DNA from: Tanytarsus gracilentus
Lineage: Eukaryota; Arthropoda; Insecta; Diptera; Chironomidae
DNA length: 64,000 nucleotides
Assembly (NCBI GenBank): GCA_038502055.1
Contig: JAXRKN010000041.1
Location: forward strand, 87,001-151,000
Reading direction: 5' to 3'
Part shown: positions 44,620 through 55,800 of the stretch, in pieces
How the letters are laid out: each line of letters begins with the position of its first letter
Position numbering within the stretch: position 1 is the stretch's first letter
Notes under the pieces: generated by a model
The model's database searches: none
Told to the model about the DNA's origin: nothing
What the model saw: only the letters and a program-made list of their open reading frames with translations
Translations under genes and position numbers: made by a program

Positions 44620-46200
44620 ATGTTTCGATTACCACGGAATCGACGGACTTTTCTAGGATTAATCTTTGTCATAATTATATTACTCTTACTTCTTAAGTCA
44701 AAACAGCTTTGGATATTTTGTCGTCCTTCCAAAACAATTAAAGAGGCTTCAATGACAAGAGAGGAAAAAGTTGTCTATGGTTCCGATCAAAAGACTTATA
44801 TTTACAATAGGGAAAGTCCTCTTGTATTTATTGGCGGCGTCCCGAGATCGGGTAATACTTTGTAATTTACAAAATATTGTACAAATTTCTTCGTATCCAA
44901 TTAGAGTTCGGTCTTAAGCGAATATTTTTTTTAAATTTCTTAAAGGAACAACCTTAATGCGAGCAATGCTAGTAAGTTATGAAATTAATTTGTTGTAACA
45001 TGTGTATATAGAATTACATAAATTTTATTCTTCAGGATGCCCACCCAGAGGTAAGATTAAATCCAATGATTTTTTTTTTGAAAAAATTGTCCTGAATTAA
45101 AAAAATAATTGGAGTTTTATATTTCAAAATTTTTTGCCTTTTAAGGTGAGGTGTGGCCAAGAAACTAGAGTCATCCCGAGAATTCTTCAACTTCGAAGCC
45201 ACTGGATGAAATCTGAAAAGGAGAAAATGAGGTTAGAAGAGGCAGGAATCACTAAAGAAGTTCTCAATAGTGCCATCTCTCAATTTTGCCTTGAGATCAT
45301 TGCAAATCATGGAGCAGCTGCTAAATATCTTTGCAACAAAGGTAAAATAGGAATAATTTAAAGTTTCTCAATTTTGAAATCATCAAATTAATGCTAATTT
45401 TAGATCCACTGACACTCAAAATGGGCTCGTATGTGATCGAACTTTTTCCTAATTCAAAGTTTTTGTTTATGGTGCGTGATGGTCGCGCAACTGTCCATAG
45501 TATTGTGTCTCGAAAAGTAACGATAACAGGATTTGATTTGACAAATTATCGACAATGCATGCAGAAGTGGAATCAAGCTATTACCACAATGTACGAGCAA
45601 TGCAAAGGTAAAATTTTTCAATAATTGAAAAAAGTATTTCCGTATTATTGAAACACCATTTTTCTTTTACAGAGATAGGAGAAGAAAAATGCCTTATCGT
45701 TCACTACGAAAAACTTGTGCTACAACCGAAAATCTCCATGGAAAAAATTCTAAAATTCCTCGATATACCATGGAATGAAAATGTTCTCCATCACGAGGAT
45801 TTTATTAATCAGGAAAACGGTGTGGTCCTTTCAAAAGTAGAACGTTCATCAGATCAAGTAATTAAACCCGTAAATTTAGAAGCTTTAACAAAGTGGGTAG
45901 GCAAATTTCCAGACGATGTAGTGCAAGATATGCAAAATATAGCACCAATGCTATCGGTATTAGGCTATAATCCATACGAAAATCCACCAAAATATGGAAG
46001 TCCCGAGTCATTTGTAAAGGAAAATACTTTGAAAGTAAGTAAATTAAATATTTGTTAAATATTTTTTTTCATAAATATTTGTTCAATTAAAGCTTAAACA
46101 AGATCAAAAATTGTGGGATCAAAAGATTGAACAACTTTTAAAGAGAGATGAGCAAGAGGAGGATGGGGAAAATAATCAGGACCTGGAGGAAAAAACATGA
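44620..46200 (+). CDS. Tpst: Tyrosylprotein sulfotransferase
   Basis: This Golgi type II membrane enzyme transfers sulfate from PAPS to tyrosines of secreted and membrane proteins. The ATG at 44620 is followed by [20 protein letters not shown], a signal anchor. The catalytic domain carries the 5'-phosphosulfate loop [33 protein letters not shown], assembled from exon 1 (to 44851), a 26-nt exon (44946-44971), a 15-nt exon (45036-45050) and the exon starting at 45146. Then come [40 protein letters not shown] (3'-phosphate site), [15 protein letters not shown] and [20 protein letters not shown]. The acidic C-terminus ([15 protein letters not shown]) ends at TGA 46198-46200. Lumenal length and motifs are normal. 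The two tiny exons in the PAPS loop are unusual. Confidence 0.95.
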
Positions 46201-46900
46201 TAAATTTTTTTGTACTTTAAATTGTAATGATATGATAGAACTTTGTGTGCTATGCTATGATATGTTCATAAACTACACACTCTGACATGCACTGAATGAG
46301 TTTTAATTTGATGAGTCGAGTCATTTCTTTTTTTACTTTCGGAATAGGTACAAAATTTATTTTAACGTTTGAATATCTTTAAATTTCTTTGAACTCAGCA
46401 ACACATATAAATCTTTTTAAATGCTCTAACAGATCAATTTACACGAAAATTATAAAGACCTGCAATAATTGAAATTCCATTAAAGATAGTTGATTCTGGA
46501 AGGAATATATTTTTAAAATTGGTGTGCGAAATGAAATGAGCGATGTGTGTAAAGGAAAATTCGAAGATGCGATTGATATGCGCAAAATGAGTTCTCAATT
46601 TTATCATCATTTAGGCTTAACCTTTTTAAATTTGACAAAGACATTATTTTTAAAAGGGGGTGTGAGAGGAACAATGAACTTCACTAAATTTTTTAAATGT
46701 CAAGCCTGTTCGATATATACATTTAAATATATAGAAAATATATACGAGTGTGCGGAGGAAAAATATTTTATTCCACTTATTTTCAGTTTACAGTTTTCAG
46801 TTTAGACTTTTAGTTCTAAATAATCCTGGAAAAAGAACTTTTATTTTGATAAAAATGGTAGGACAAAAAGAGCGCATAATAAAAATTAGTGATATCATAA
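46201..46900. other. Convergent 3' flanks of Tpst and COG8
   Basis: AT-rich sequence with no supported gene. A 93-codon plus-strand open frame at 46524-46805 has no recognisable similarity and is low-complexity. Confidence 0.45.
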
Positions 46901-48491
46901 TTAGGCAAACAAACGATCTTTAGGCTCTTTGGACAGCATCAAAAGTGACTCGATGTTTGAAATGTTTTTTCTTTGAAAAACTTGATGAATACATTGTTGA
47001 ATATAAGGAATGAATTCGTAGCAAAAACAAGTACAAAGTCTTAAAAAAATTTCCTTCTCTCTCTTGCTGAAAGCCTGCTGCTCGTTCTTGAAGAAATTTA
47101 GTATGCATTTTGTTGCCGCCTCTAATGAACAATTAAGCGATGAAATGAGATCCTTTGCACATGCTAAGGGAATACATATTTGCAGCTCATTAAAAAGATT
47201 TAACAATTTGTTCGTATACACAGCAAGCGGATAAAAATCCAAAATTGACTGAGGCGGTCGATTCTTGTTGAATTTTTCATCATCATCTTCATTCCCTTTA
47301 CTAAGTGTCTTTAAGTCTCTATTGATTAGCGTAAACGTTTCCATTTCATTCTCGAACTGAGAAGTTATTTCCGTCACATTTGCCTTAATAGCTTTCCCGA
47401 CAGCTCGAATGAAAATCGGCGCCACTTGAGCTCGAAAGTCATAACCAATTCTTGAAAACGATGAACCAAAATACATGCACTGATTGGTTATTGCTACAAT
47501 ATCCGTTATGCTTACACGGCAACTGTTAAGCTCGAGGGTTTTAAGAAAATTTTCGATTCGTTCTTGAACCCAGCTGTTGATTATTAGGTGCGTATGTTTA
47601 TCGAGCTCTTTTGTTGAGTCATCATCGAACAGGGCTTTAAACTGTGTGATAACATTAAAGAGACTAACTCTAGTTATTTCAACAGTTTTTATGAGATGTT
47701 GGTATGCATCGTTTTTGGGTATTTTTGAAAGTATGTTCTCAAGCCAAAATCCCCTTTCTTGCAGAAATTTCATTTTCAACTCCGTTATCGTGAAGGCTTG
47801 CATCCTCCTCAAAAAACCAACCAGTTGCAAGCACTTTGACAGTGAAAGGTCGTCACTTCTCAGTTCCATTAAAAGTTGGCTTATCATTACATACCAGGAA
47901 GATTCAATTGTGCTGATGACGGTCTTTAGGGTTTAAAGGGTTTAAAAATACAAATATTTAGTAAATCATTTGCGTAAATACCTCAAAAAGAACTGCATTT
48001 GGAAGTTTAGAATTTAATTTTTGAACATAGCTCGCAAGTTCCAGTGCGTTATCGTACTCTTCCCTTTGAATTGAGACTTGCATCAGTTTTGGCAGCTCTA
48101 AAATGTTAAGGATCTCGGTATTTTTATTCTCCGTTAAGCCAAAAGAAAGCAAAAAGTTCTCAAAGTCGTATGAAAACTTAAAAAATTTATCGCAGTCACT
48201 CGTAAAATTTGGAAGCTTATGTGTCACCGTATCAATGTTATGTGATATTTCATTCCATTTTTGCAAAACTAGTCTAGAACTTTTACTTGAATTAATAAAA
48301 GCCTGATAGTTTGCAAAGGCACTCTCTTGCGTTATTTGATTTAGACTACACACGGTTTCCCTTATCTCTGCTGTCTCCTTTTTAAGATTTTCAACTTTAT
48401 ATTGCTTTAGTTTCTGCAGATAGTTTTTAATTCGTTCAAAGTTCTCATCACAAAACTCCACGTCAATTAATTTCAGTAGTTTTGCCTCCAT
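46901..48491 (-). CDS. Cog8: Conserved oligomeric Golgi complex subunit 8
   Basis: COG8 belongs to lobe B of the COG tether that guides retrograde vesicles within the Golgi. There are only two exons, with an intron at about 47927-47984 (GTATTT donor) joining NAVLFE to TVISTIESSWYVMISQLLME. The true start is the ATG at 48491 (MEAKLLKLIDVEFCDENFER). Recognised blocks are SSRLVLQKWNEISHNIDTVT, LPKLMQVSIQREEYDNALEL, SLSKCLQLVGFLRRMQAFTI, TELKMKFLQERGFWLENILS, HLIKTVEITRVSLFNVITQF and QVAPIFIRAVGKAIKANVTE. The mostly helical composition fits the CATCHR fold. Length is near normal, and the last residues are KDRLFA. Confidence 0.92.
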
Positions 48492-50334
48492 GTCTGTCAA
48501 ATTTAATATTTACACTGTTGCTTAACTCTCACTCACTGTTTTCAGCTAAAATATGGTAATAATAATTTTATTATTTATTTTAAATTACACACGCATATTC
48601 CGAATTATGATTAATGTAGGTGTTTTCCCCCTGTCTTCAAAAAGAATAGTCTTGTCAACAGAAATTTTTGTTTTAAATGTGTATATTTCCTAGAAAATTA
48701 CCAATTTCCATTCGTTTCAACTCTTCGAAATGAGAATGAGCGAGTGTAAACAACTTTTCGAAATGTCCCAAGTTCGAAAAAAATGGTTACTCAATTGAAT
48801 TTTTGCTTAGATTTGCACTATTTTCTTAATGTTTTGAAAATCACATCACATTATTTTATTTTTCACCTTCCACAGTAGAACGTTTCATAGAATAAAATGG
48901 CCATCAAGAATAAATAAGAAAGGATGCTTATGGCTAACTTAAGTATTTAAAACAATAGCTGAATATGTGTTCTATCAACTGCCTTAAAAAATTATTTTTT
49001 TGCTGAGCACCATATCTCAGAAAAAGGCTTTTTGCTTGACCCCTACACATATATTATAAAAATAGCCTCTTATTCAAAATGAGAATATTTCTTTAATTAA
49101 AAAGTTTCTTTCAAAAGTGTTAATTCACGATTGTCATAAATTAATTTCCGATAGATTTTTTAAAAATTTCAATGTAAAAAAAGTCTTTGGAAGTGCTTTA
49201 AACATGATTTTTCTGAGTAAACGAACACACTCATTAAAAAACGTCTGCACAGTTTGCGGAACGCATCGGAACGCTGAATGGGGTATCAAGCAGGATAGCC
49301 AAAGGAGGAATCTATCGTATGGAATTGGTTTGGTTTGCACGTTTTTGCACGTTTCCGAGATAATTGCATTCAAAGATGACTCTAAAATCGTACTTTTGTA
49401 TGAAAATCATTATTTGACATAAAGTAATCTTTGGTTTTGAGCCATCATGCAACAAATTATAGGGCATCGAAGAGATAAATCACTTGAAGGAAGGTTTAAA
49501 TTTTGTATGAAAAAAATAAACATAATTCAGTTATGCATTTTACAACTCGTTACAACTTGTTGTCAATGCCATTTATGCTTAAAACAATTAAGTAAAGAAA
49601 TAATCTATGAGGCATTAATAAGGACTTTTAGGAGCCTCTATTAGTAAAATTTTGTGCTGATTTATGATTTAAATAAATCTGTTAAGCCGTCGTTAACAAT
49701 TAGTAAAGGTTTAGAGCACGTTGGCCATTTTTAATATCAAACGTTCCACTGTGCCTTCAAAGGTTTCTGCTAGATCCGTTTCGAACTTGGGGGACATTTC
49801 GAAAAGTTGTTTACATTGATGTCCGCACATGGAATAGAAATAGAACGTATGAAAAAAACGAAATGAAATTGTTCTAAGAATTTTATTGGTGTATACCATG
49901 GTATTGGAATTAAAAAATTAAGCATGATAAACACACTAAGAACAGGATAAAGTAACAATTATTTCGCGTTTAAAACTCCCGATTGATTTAATTTTTATAT
50001 AAAATGCAAAAATTCTTCAGAGGTTCTAACTAATACCCAAAAGAACTGAGAGCTACTCCTTTGTTCACAACAATTACACGCTTATTATGGAAAATAATGT
50101 AAAATATGAAAGATAAATTAATCTTTTTTCTCTTATATAATTTACAAACGGTTTCATTTAATTTATTTCAAAAATAAAAATTATCCTAAATCAAAAAATT
50201 CTAATTATTTTTGAAAATTATTTTTTATATGTTAGCGTCCCCTTTTGAATCCGGGGGATGTCAAACTAAGTTTTTCGAAATATTTTTAGAATATATAAAA
50301 TTTAAAAAAGCTATTTTTATTGTTTTTAAGCAGC
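48492..50334. other. Intergenic COG8 - MAN1; no gene established
   Basis: This stretch contains the COG8 promoter and, probably, MAN1 5' sequence. Around 49100-49400 and 49700-49960 the sequence is less AT-rich, with open frames of 60-100 codons, but none shows family similarity. Confidence 0.4.
49711..49899 (-). CDS. Small open frame of uncertain status
   Basis: It has an ATG start and 62 codons, with mixed composition rather than low complexity (ISFRFFHTFYFYSMCGHQ; SPKFETDLAETFEGTVERLI). Two cysteines and a hydrophobic/aromatic N-terminal half could suit a short secreted or membrane peptide. No domain is recognised, and there is no conserved neighbour to support it. A chance open frame or an exon of an unseen gene is equally possible. 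Confidence 0.2.
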   Translation of the reverse strand: MVYTNKILRTISFRFFHTFYFYSMCGHQCKQLFEMSPKFETDLAETFEGTVERLILKMANVL

Positions 50335-52568
50335 ATGGATGAACTGGAGGCTTTAACCGATAACGAGCTACGTCTTCGATTACTTCAATATGGTAAACAA
50401 GATTAACGCAAAATACAAATTCCTAAACAATGAAAAATAATATTATTTAATTATACTCTAAAAACATTTAGGATTCCCAAATATTCCCATTACCGTAACA
50501 ACAAGGAAAACACTTATCAAGAAATTAAGACTCTACCTACAGAACGCTGACTCATCTTTACAGAAAGCGAAAGATCTTGTTACAAAATACTCATCGGACG
50601 AGGAATCAGGACAGTCTCCTCATCGGCAGAAGAAAAGTACATATGCAAGCATTGAAAGTAATGTCTTCTCTCGACCCAGTCAATCGTATGCTCGCTTACC
50701 ACAGAGCATAAGAAATTCGAGCAGTGGCTCAAAAAATATTTACGTTTCGCCAGTCTATATTAGCAACGATTCAGATGAGGAAACACTTGGAAATTCTTCG
50801 GATAATATGGATATTACTACAGATTACACCAAGCGATTACTTCAAGTAATTATAAAATTGTTGGAATGTAAAGCTTGAATTAAAAATGTCGAAACTGTTT
50901 TTTAGCTCCGCCGAGATAATATTCAGAAAACGCAACAAATTCGAAACCGGTCTACAGCTAGAAAAAGTGAAAACGGAAGGGCTTATGAGCAAAAGGAAAT
51001 TAAATTTGGCGCCGACATTTCTTCGTCCATTAAAATGGCAACATTCAAGAATCCAGATAGCAATGGCACTTATTTTCAGCGACACTCTTTTGTTTCAATG
51101 CTTCTCATTGGGTTTCCAATCATGTTCTTCACACTAATTTTTTTTGCCTATCTAAACATGAGCTCCAACATAAATACCATGCATTATTCCAGCGCGTCTT
51201 ATACAGTTTGTCAACCCGTTGACATTCTATTTGAGCTTGGACAACAAAAGCACACTAACGACGACTGCATTGAAGAAACGAACATTGAATCCACGCTTAA
51301 GCTTTTAAAAATAATTGCGGTAAAGCTGAGAGAAATGTATCAAAATACAAGTTGTGGGGATGGCGATATGATAAGTTTGTGTAAAAAGGATATTGTTACA
51401 TTACACGTGGATGACGATTGGAGCAAAGATGCTCGTAATATCAAGTACTTCATTGCACATAATCCAGCTTGGGGAATCATGATGAACGGAGATGAATGCT
51501 TTTCTCTCTCGGCGCCTAGCAGTTCCTTAAGTTGCACTGTTTATAAAAAGGTCCAAACGTTTTTTACAATCATCGGATTCCTAGCAATATTGGGAATTTT
51601 ACTATTTGCAGCGCGAAAATTATATTACTTTCTATTGGCAGTGAAAGAAAAGCGACGTCTTGAGCAACAGATGATTATAGACGAAATATTCGCGCTCCTA
51701 ATGGAAAAGGTCAGAGAAGATAGGGAAAATCCTTACTTGTCCGTCAACCATATGAGGGAAAAAATCATAGCGGGAAAGAACATGAAGATTTCTGTATGGA
51801 ATGAAGTTCTCGCTCAACTTGAACAAAATGAGAAACTTCTAGTTTTTGGTTATGAAAATATAAACGGTGAAGATGTTAAAGTAATTCGATGGCTTGATCA
51901 ACCTGACGATCCGTGCATTCAGCTCAAAAATTCTCCCTTGAAAATATCAAAGTAAGCTCTAATCGACGTACTTTTTAAATTTTAAACATAATTTATTTAA
52001 ACATTAACATTAATTAGCATGTCGGCCAAAAGAAGCCCAATAATGTTAAATCATCAACGTAACGAAGGAAACTTAAAGAAGTGGATAGGGCCGGCATTCG
52101 ATAAGTGCAACAAAGTTACGGCGCCCACTAATTGCCTAAAAATCCGTAATATGTTTGAAAGTCAAGAAGTATATAGTGAAAATTTTATTTTTATAAGTAA
52201 CTTGATATCAAAATAATTATTACAGGTGAATAATGAAAATCTGCAAACCTGCATTTACGATACAATCGTCAGTAAAGTTCGAGATAAAGGATGCAAAGTC
52301 ATTGATATACAATTGGATAGAAAGACATGCTGTGTCTATGTAAAGTGTGCCAAGTGAGTAAACAATTAATCACTCAAGTTTATGAAACATAAAAATTAAT
52401 TTTAGTTGCGCTGATGCTGGCATTTTACACTATGAAATCAACGGATGGTGGCTGGATCAAAAATTAGTGGTTGTTAAATTTTTAAAGGAGGAAAAATACG
52501 ATCAGAGATTCCCCAACAGCAAAGGCAATAAATTCAGAGAAGAACACGATTCTGAAAATGAATTTTAA
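50335..52568 (+). CDS. MAN1: MAN1/LEMD3, inner nuclear membrane LEM protein
   Basis: MAN1 sits in the inner nuclear membrane, binds BAF through its LEM domain and R-Smads through its C-terminus, and limits TGF-beta/BMP signalling. The ATG at 50335 opens the LEM domain: MDELEALTDNELRLRLLQYG, then FPNIPITVTTRKTLIKKL. A Ser-rich linker follows. The first membrane segment is SFVSMLLIGFPIMFFTLIFF and the second is FFTIIGFLAILGILLFAARK. Between them is a lumenal cysteine-containing region. The winged-helix MSC part is MIIDEIFALLMEKVREDREN to VIRWLDQPDDPCIQLKNSPL. The C-terminal RRM-like piece is CKVIDIQLDRKTCCVYVKCA, ILHYEINGWWLDQKLVVVKF. This RRM separates MAN1 from LEM2. The N-terminal linker is short compared with vertebrate MAN1. 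The stop is at 52566-52568. Confidence 0.92.
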
Positions 52569-52811
52569 CAGCAAGCAAAAACTGAACCCATCTCTCATTA
52601 ATTTCTTTAATATTTCTCTTTTTTTGAAAAAATGTCATTTATTTCTGAAAAATATAAATAAAAAAACTTTAAACGTAAATTTTTGAATACACAGTTTACT
52701 CTAAAAAGAATGCAGCAGAAATGCGTCAAACCTTTGATTCGGGAGAAAACATTGCTATAAAAAAATATGTTTTGTAAATAAGTTAAGCTGATATATATAT
52801 ATATACTCGAA

Positions 52812-55800
52812 ATGCTAAAAGTAGGTTTTTGTATTGATTTGCCGTATCCTTAAATAAAAAAATAATATTTTTAAATACTTTTAAAGCTTAAATTTGAGGA
52901 TGCATGGCCAGAAATGGAGCCCATTGTTTTAAAATTGCTTTCGTGTACTTCCATCAGCAGTCGGTAAGAAAATTTTGATTACAGCGGATGGTAATATAAA
53001 TTTTTAAATTTTTTAGTGAATGGCAAGATCTCTTTTACACCGTGCATAGTGTTTGCTTGTGGGATGAGAAGGGAAGTGTCAAGATTCGAGACAGCTTAGA
53101 AGAGTTAATTGTAAAATTCATTCAACAAGCTCAAAAAAGAGTTATTGTAGCTGGAGAGGAGCAGGCACTTTTGAACGAATATATACACGAATGGAGAAAA
53201 TTTTTCACACAAAGCTCATATCTGCCTCTTCCTTTTTGGCAACTCGAAGCATCACTTCAGGTATGAGATCATACTTTCAAAACTTTAACAGTAAATTGTG
53301 GTATCGTAAACTTTTACGATTATATTTTTCCAGGCATTTAAGTCGATTCATTTGAGTCGAGTGAAGTAATCGACTTTTCGAGTCGATTGCGTTTTTTTGC
53401 AATTGGCTCGAGTCGATTCAAGTCGATTGCGTTTTTTTGCAATCGGCTCGAGTCGATTCGAGTCGATTGCGGTTTTTTGCCAATCGGCTCGAGTCGATTC
53501 AAGTCGATTGCGTTTTTTTGCAATCGGCTCGAGTCGATTCGAGTCGATTGCGGTTTTTTGCAATCGGCTCGAGTCGATTCGAGTCGATTGCGGTTTTTTG
53601 CCAATCGACTCGAGTCGATTCAAGTCGATTGCGTTTTTTTTTCAATCGGCTCGAGTCGACTTGAGTCGATTGTAGTTTTATGTGTAAATTTTCTGAAACA
53701 AGATTCAGAGAAGTGAGATCTGGTGTAAGAAGTGAGATACACTCAACCTAAGTTCCAGTGCTGGAAGTGAGATCCAGTCAACGAATGATGCAGTGCTGGA
53801 AGTGAGATCCAGTCGACCTAAATTTCAGTGCTGGAAGTGAGATCCAGTCAACATATGATACAGTGCTGGAAGTGAAATCCAGTCAACCTAAGTTCCAGTG
53901 CTGGAAGTGACATCCAGTCAATCTAAGTTTCAGTGCTGGAAGTGAGATCCAGTCAACGAATTATGCAGTGCTGGAAGTGACATCCAGTCAATCTATTTTT
54001 CAGTGCTGGAAGTGAGATCCAGTCAACCTAAGTTTCAGTGCTGGAAGTGAGATCCAGTCAACCTAAGTTTCAGTGCTGGAAGTGACATCCAGTCAACGAA
54101 TGATGCAGTGCTGGAAGTGACATCCAGTCAACCTAAATTTCAGTGCTGGAAATGAGATCCAGTCAACATATGATACAGTGCTGGAAGTGAAATCCAGTCA
54201 ACGAATGATGCAGTGCTGGAAGTGACATCCTGTCAATCTATTTTTCAGTGCTGGAAGTGAGATCCAGGCTTCTCTGAATCTTGCTTTAAAAAAAATAAAA
54301 TAAAATTTACAAGTCAAACGCAATCGACTCGAGTCGATTCAAGTCGAGTCGATAGGAAAAAACCGCAATCGACTCGAATCGACTCGAGCCGATTGCAAAA
54401 AAACGCAATTGACTCGAATCGACTCGAGCCGATTGCAAAAAAACGCAATCGACTTGAATCGACTCGAGCCGATTGGCAAAAAACCGCAATCGACTCGAAT
54501 CGACTCGAGCCGATTGCAAAAAAACGCAATCGACTTGAATCGACTCAAGCCGATTGCAAAAAAACGCAATCGACTCGAGTGAATTCACTCGACTTAAATC
54601 CCTGTATTTTTCTCCCCTTACCGCTAGGCGTATATGCTAAATATATTATGTATCCATACATTTTAATTTCTTTAACAGCAAAAAACTTCTTCATCGGGAC
54701 ACTCGAGTAGTGGAGCAACAAAAAAAAACTGTGGTTCTACTGCAGAGGACAGTGTAGTTCGCAAACTAATGTTGGACAGCTGGAATCAGAGTATTTTTAT
54801 GAATGTAAAAGATCGTCTCCAAGAGTCGGCAATGAAACTAATTCAGGCTGAGAGAAATGGTGAAGCTTTTGATTCGCAACTAGTTATAGGTGTACGAGAA
54901 AGTTACGTTAATCTTTGTTCAAATAACGAAGACAAGCTTGAAATCTATCGAAATAACTTTGAAAATTCTTACATAAAAGCTACTTGTAAGTAAAAGTAAA
55001 AAACAGCATGTTATGGTTAACACACCTAAAAAAGGTGTGAGAGAAGTACGCGGGTCAAAAGTTGATGGTCACGCTGAAATTTGGCATGGATAATGACTAA
55101 GTTGCGACTATTTGCGACACCTCATTAGAATTTTGATTTGAGTTTTAATTTTTGAGTTATGAGCATTTGAAGTTTTGGTCTACTCCAAACTTCAAAAATC
55201 AACCTTTTTATCAAAGTTGGAAATTTTTCTCATTATTTGACTATTTAAGTGAAATCATTTTTTGATTTAGTTAGTTGTTGATTGTTGAAAGTCAACAGTT
55301 TGTAAAATATAATTTTTGGTTGCGGGTCAGTAGACCAAAACTTCAAATGCTCATAAATAAAAAAATAAAACTCAAATCAAAATTAAAAAAAGGTGTCGCA
55401 AGTAGTCACAGCATGTATATTATCCATGCCAAATTTCCGCGTGACCATCAACTTTTGACCCGCGTACTTCTCTCGCACCTAAAAAACCAATTAAGCTATA
55501 TATATATATATATATAATAATTTTAGCTGAATTTTATCGTCTTCATGGGAATGAGCATTTGCAATTTAATGGAGTCAAAAGTTATATGAAGTATGCAGAT
55601 AATAAGCTTCGCGAAGAGGAAGCGAGGGCGCAGAGATATTTGGAAGATGTTAGTCTCTGTGCTTTAACAAAGTGCTGTGTAAAGGTCTTGATTAAAGATC
55701 ATTTGCCGACTTTGTTGAGCGAGTGTCGCCCTCTGATTAAATCTGGAGAGACTGAGCGCCTGCTGTTAATGTTCCGTCTTCTTGATCGTGTTGGTACTGA

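Noticed and set aside
46524..46805. 93-codon plus-strand open frame after Tpst
   Set aside because: Low-complexity with no recognisable domain; it sits in the convergent 3' flanks of two well-defined genes.
49117..49422. 101-codon plus-strand open frame with cysteine pairs (VCTVCGTHRN)
   Set aside because: The opposite strand is equally open, no complete zinc-binding pattern is present, and there is no supporting context.
53338..53716. Several overlapping open frames of 75-109 codons on both strands rich in SSRLRFF / VDSSR repeats
   Set aside because: They arise from the GTCGATTGCG-type arrays of the foldback element; the same array gives open frames in several phases, so they are not genes. 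The mirrored set at 54307-54710 has the same cause.
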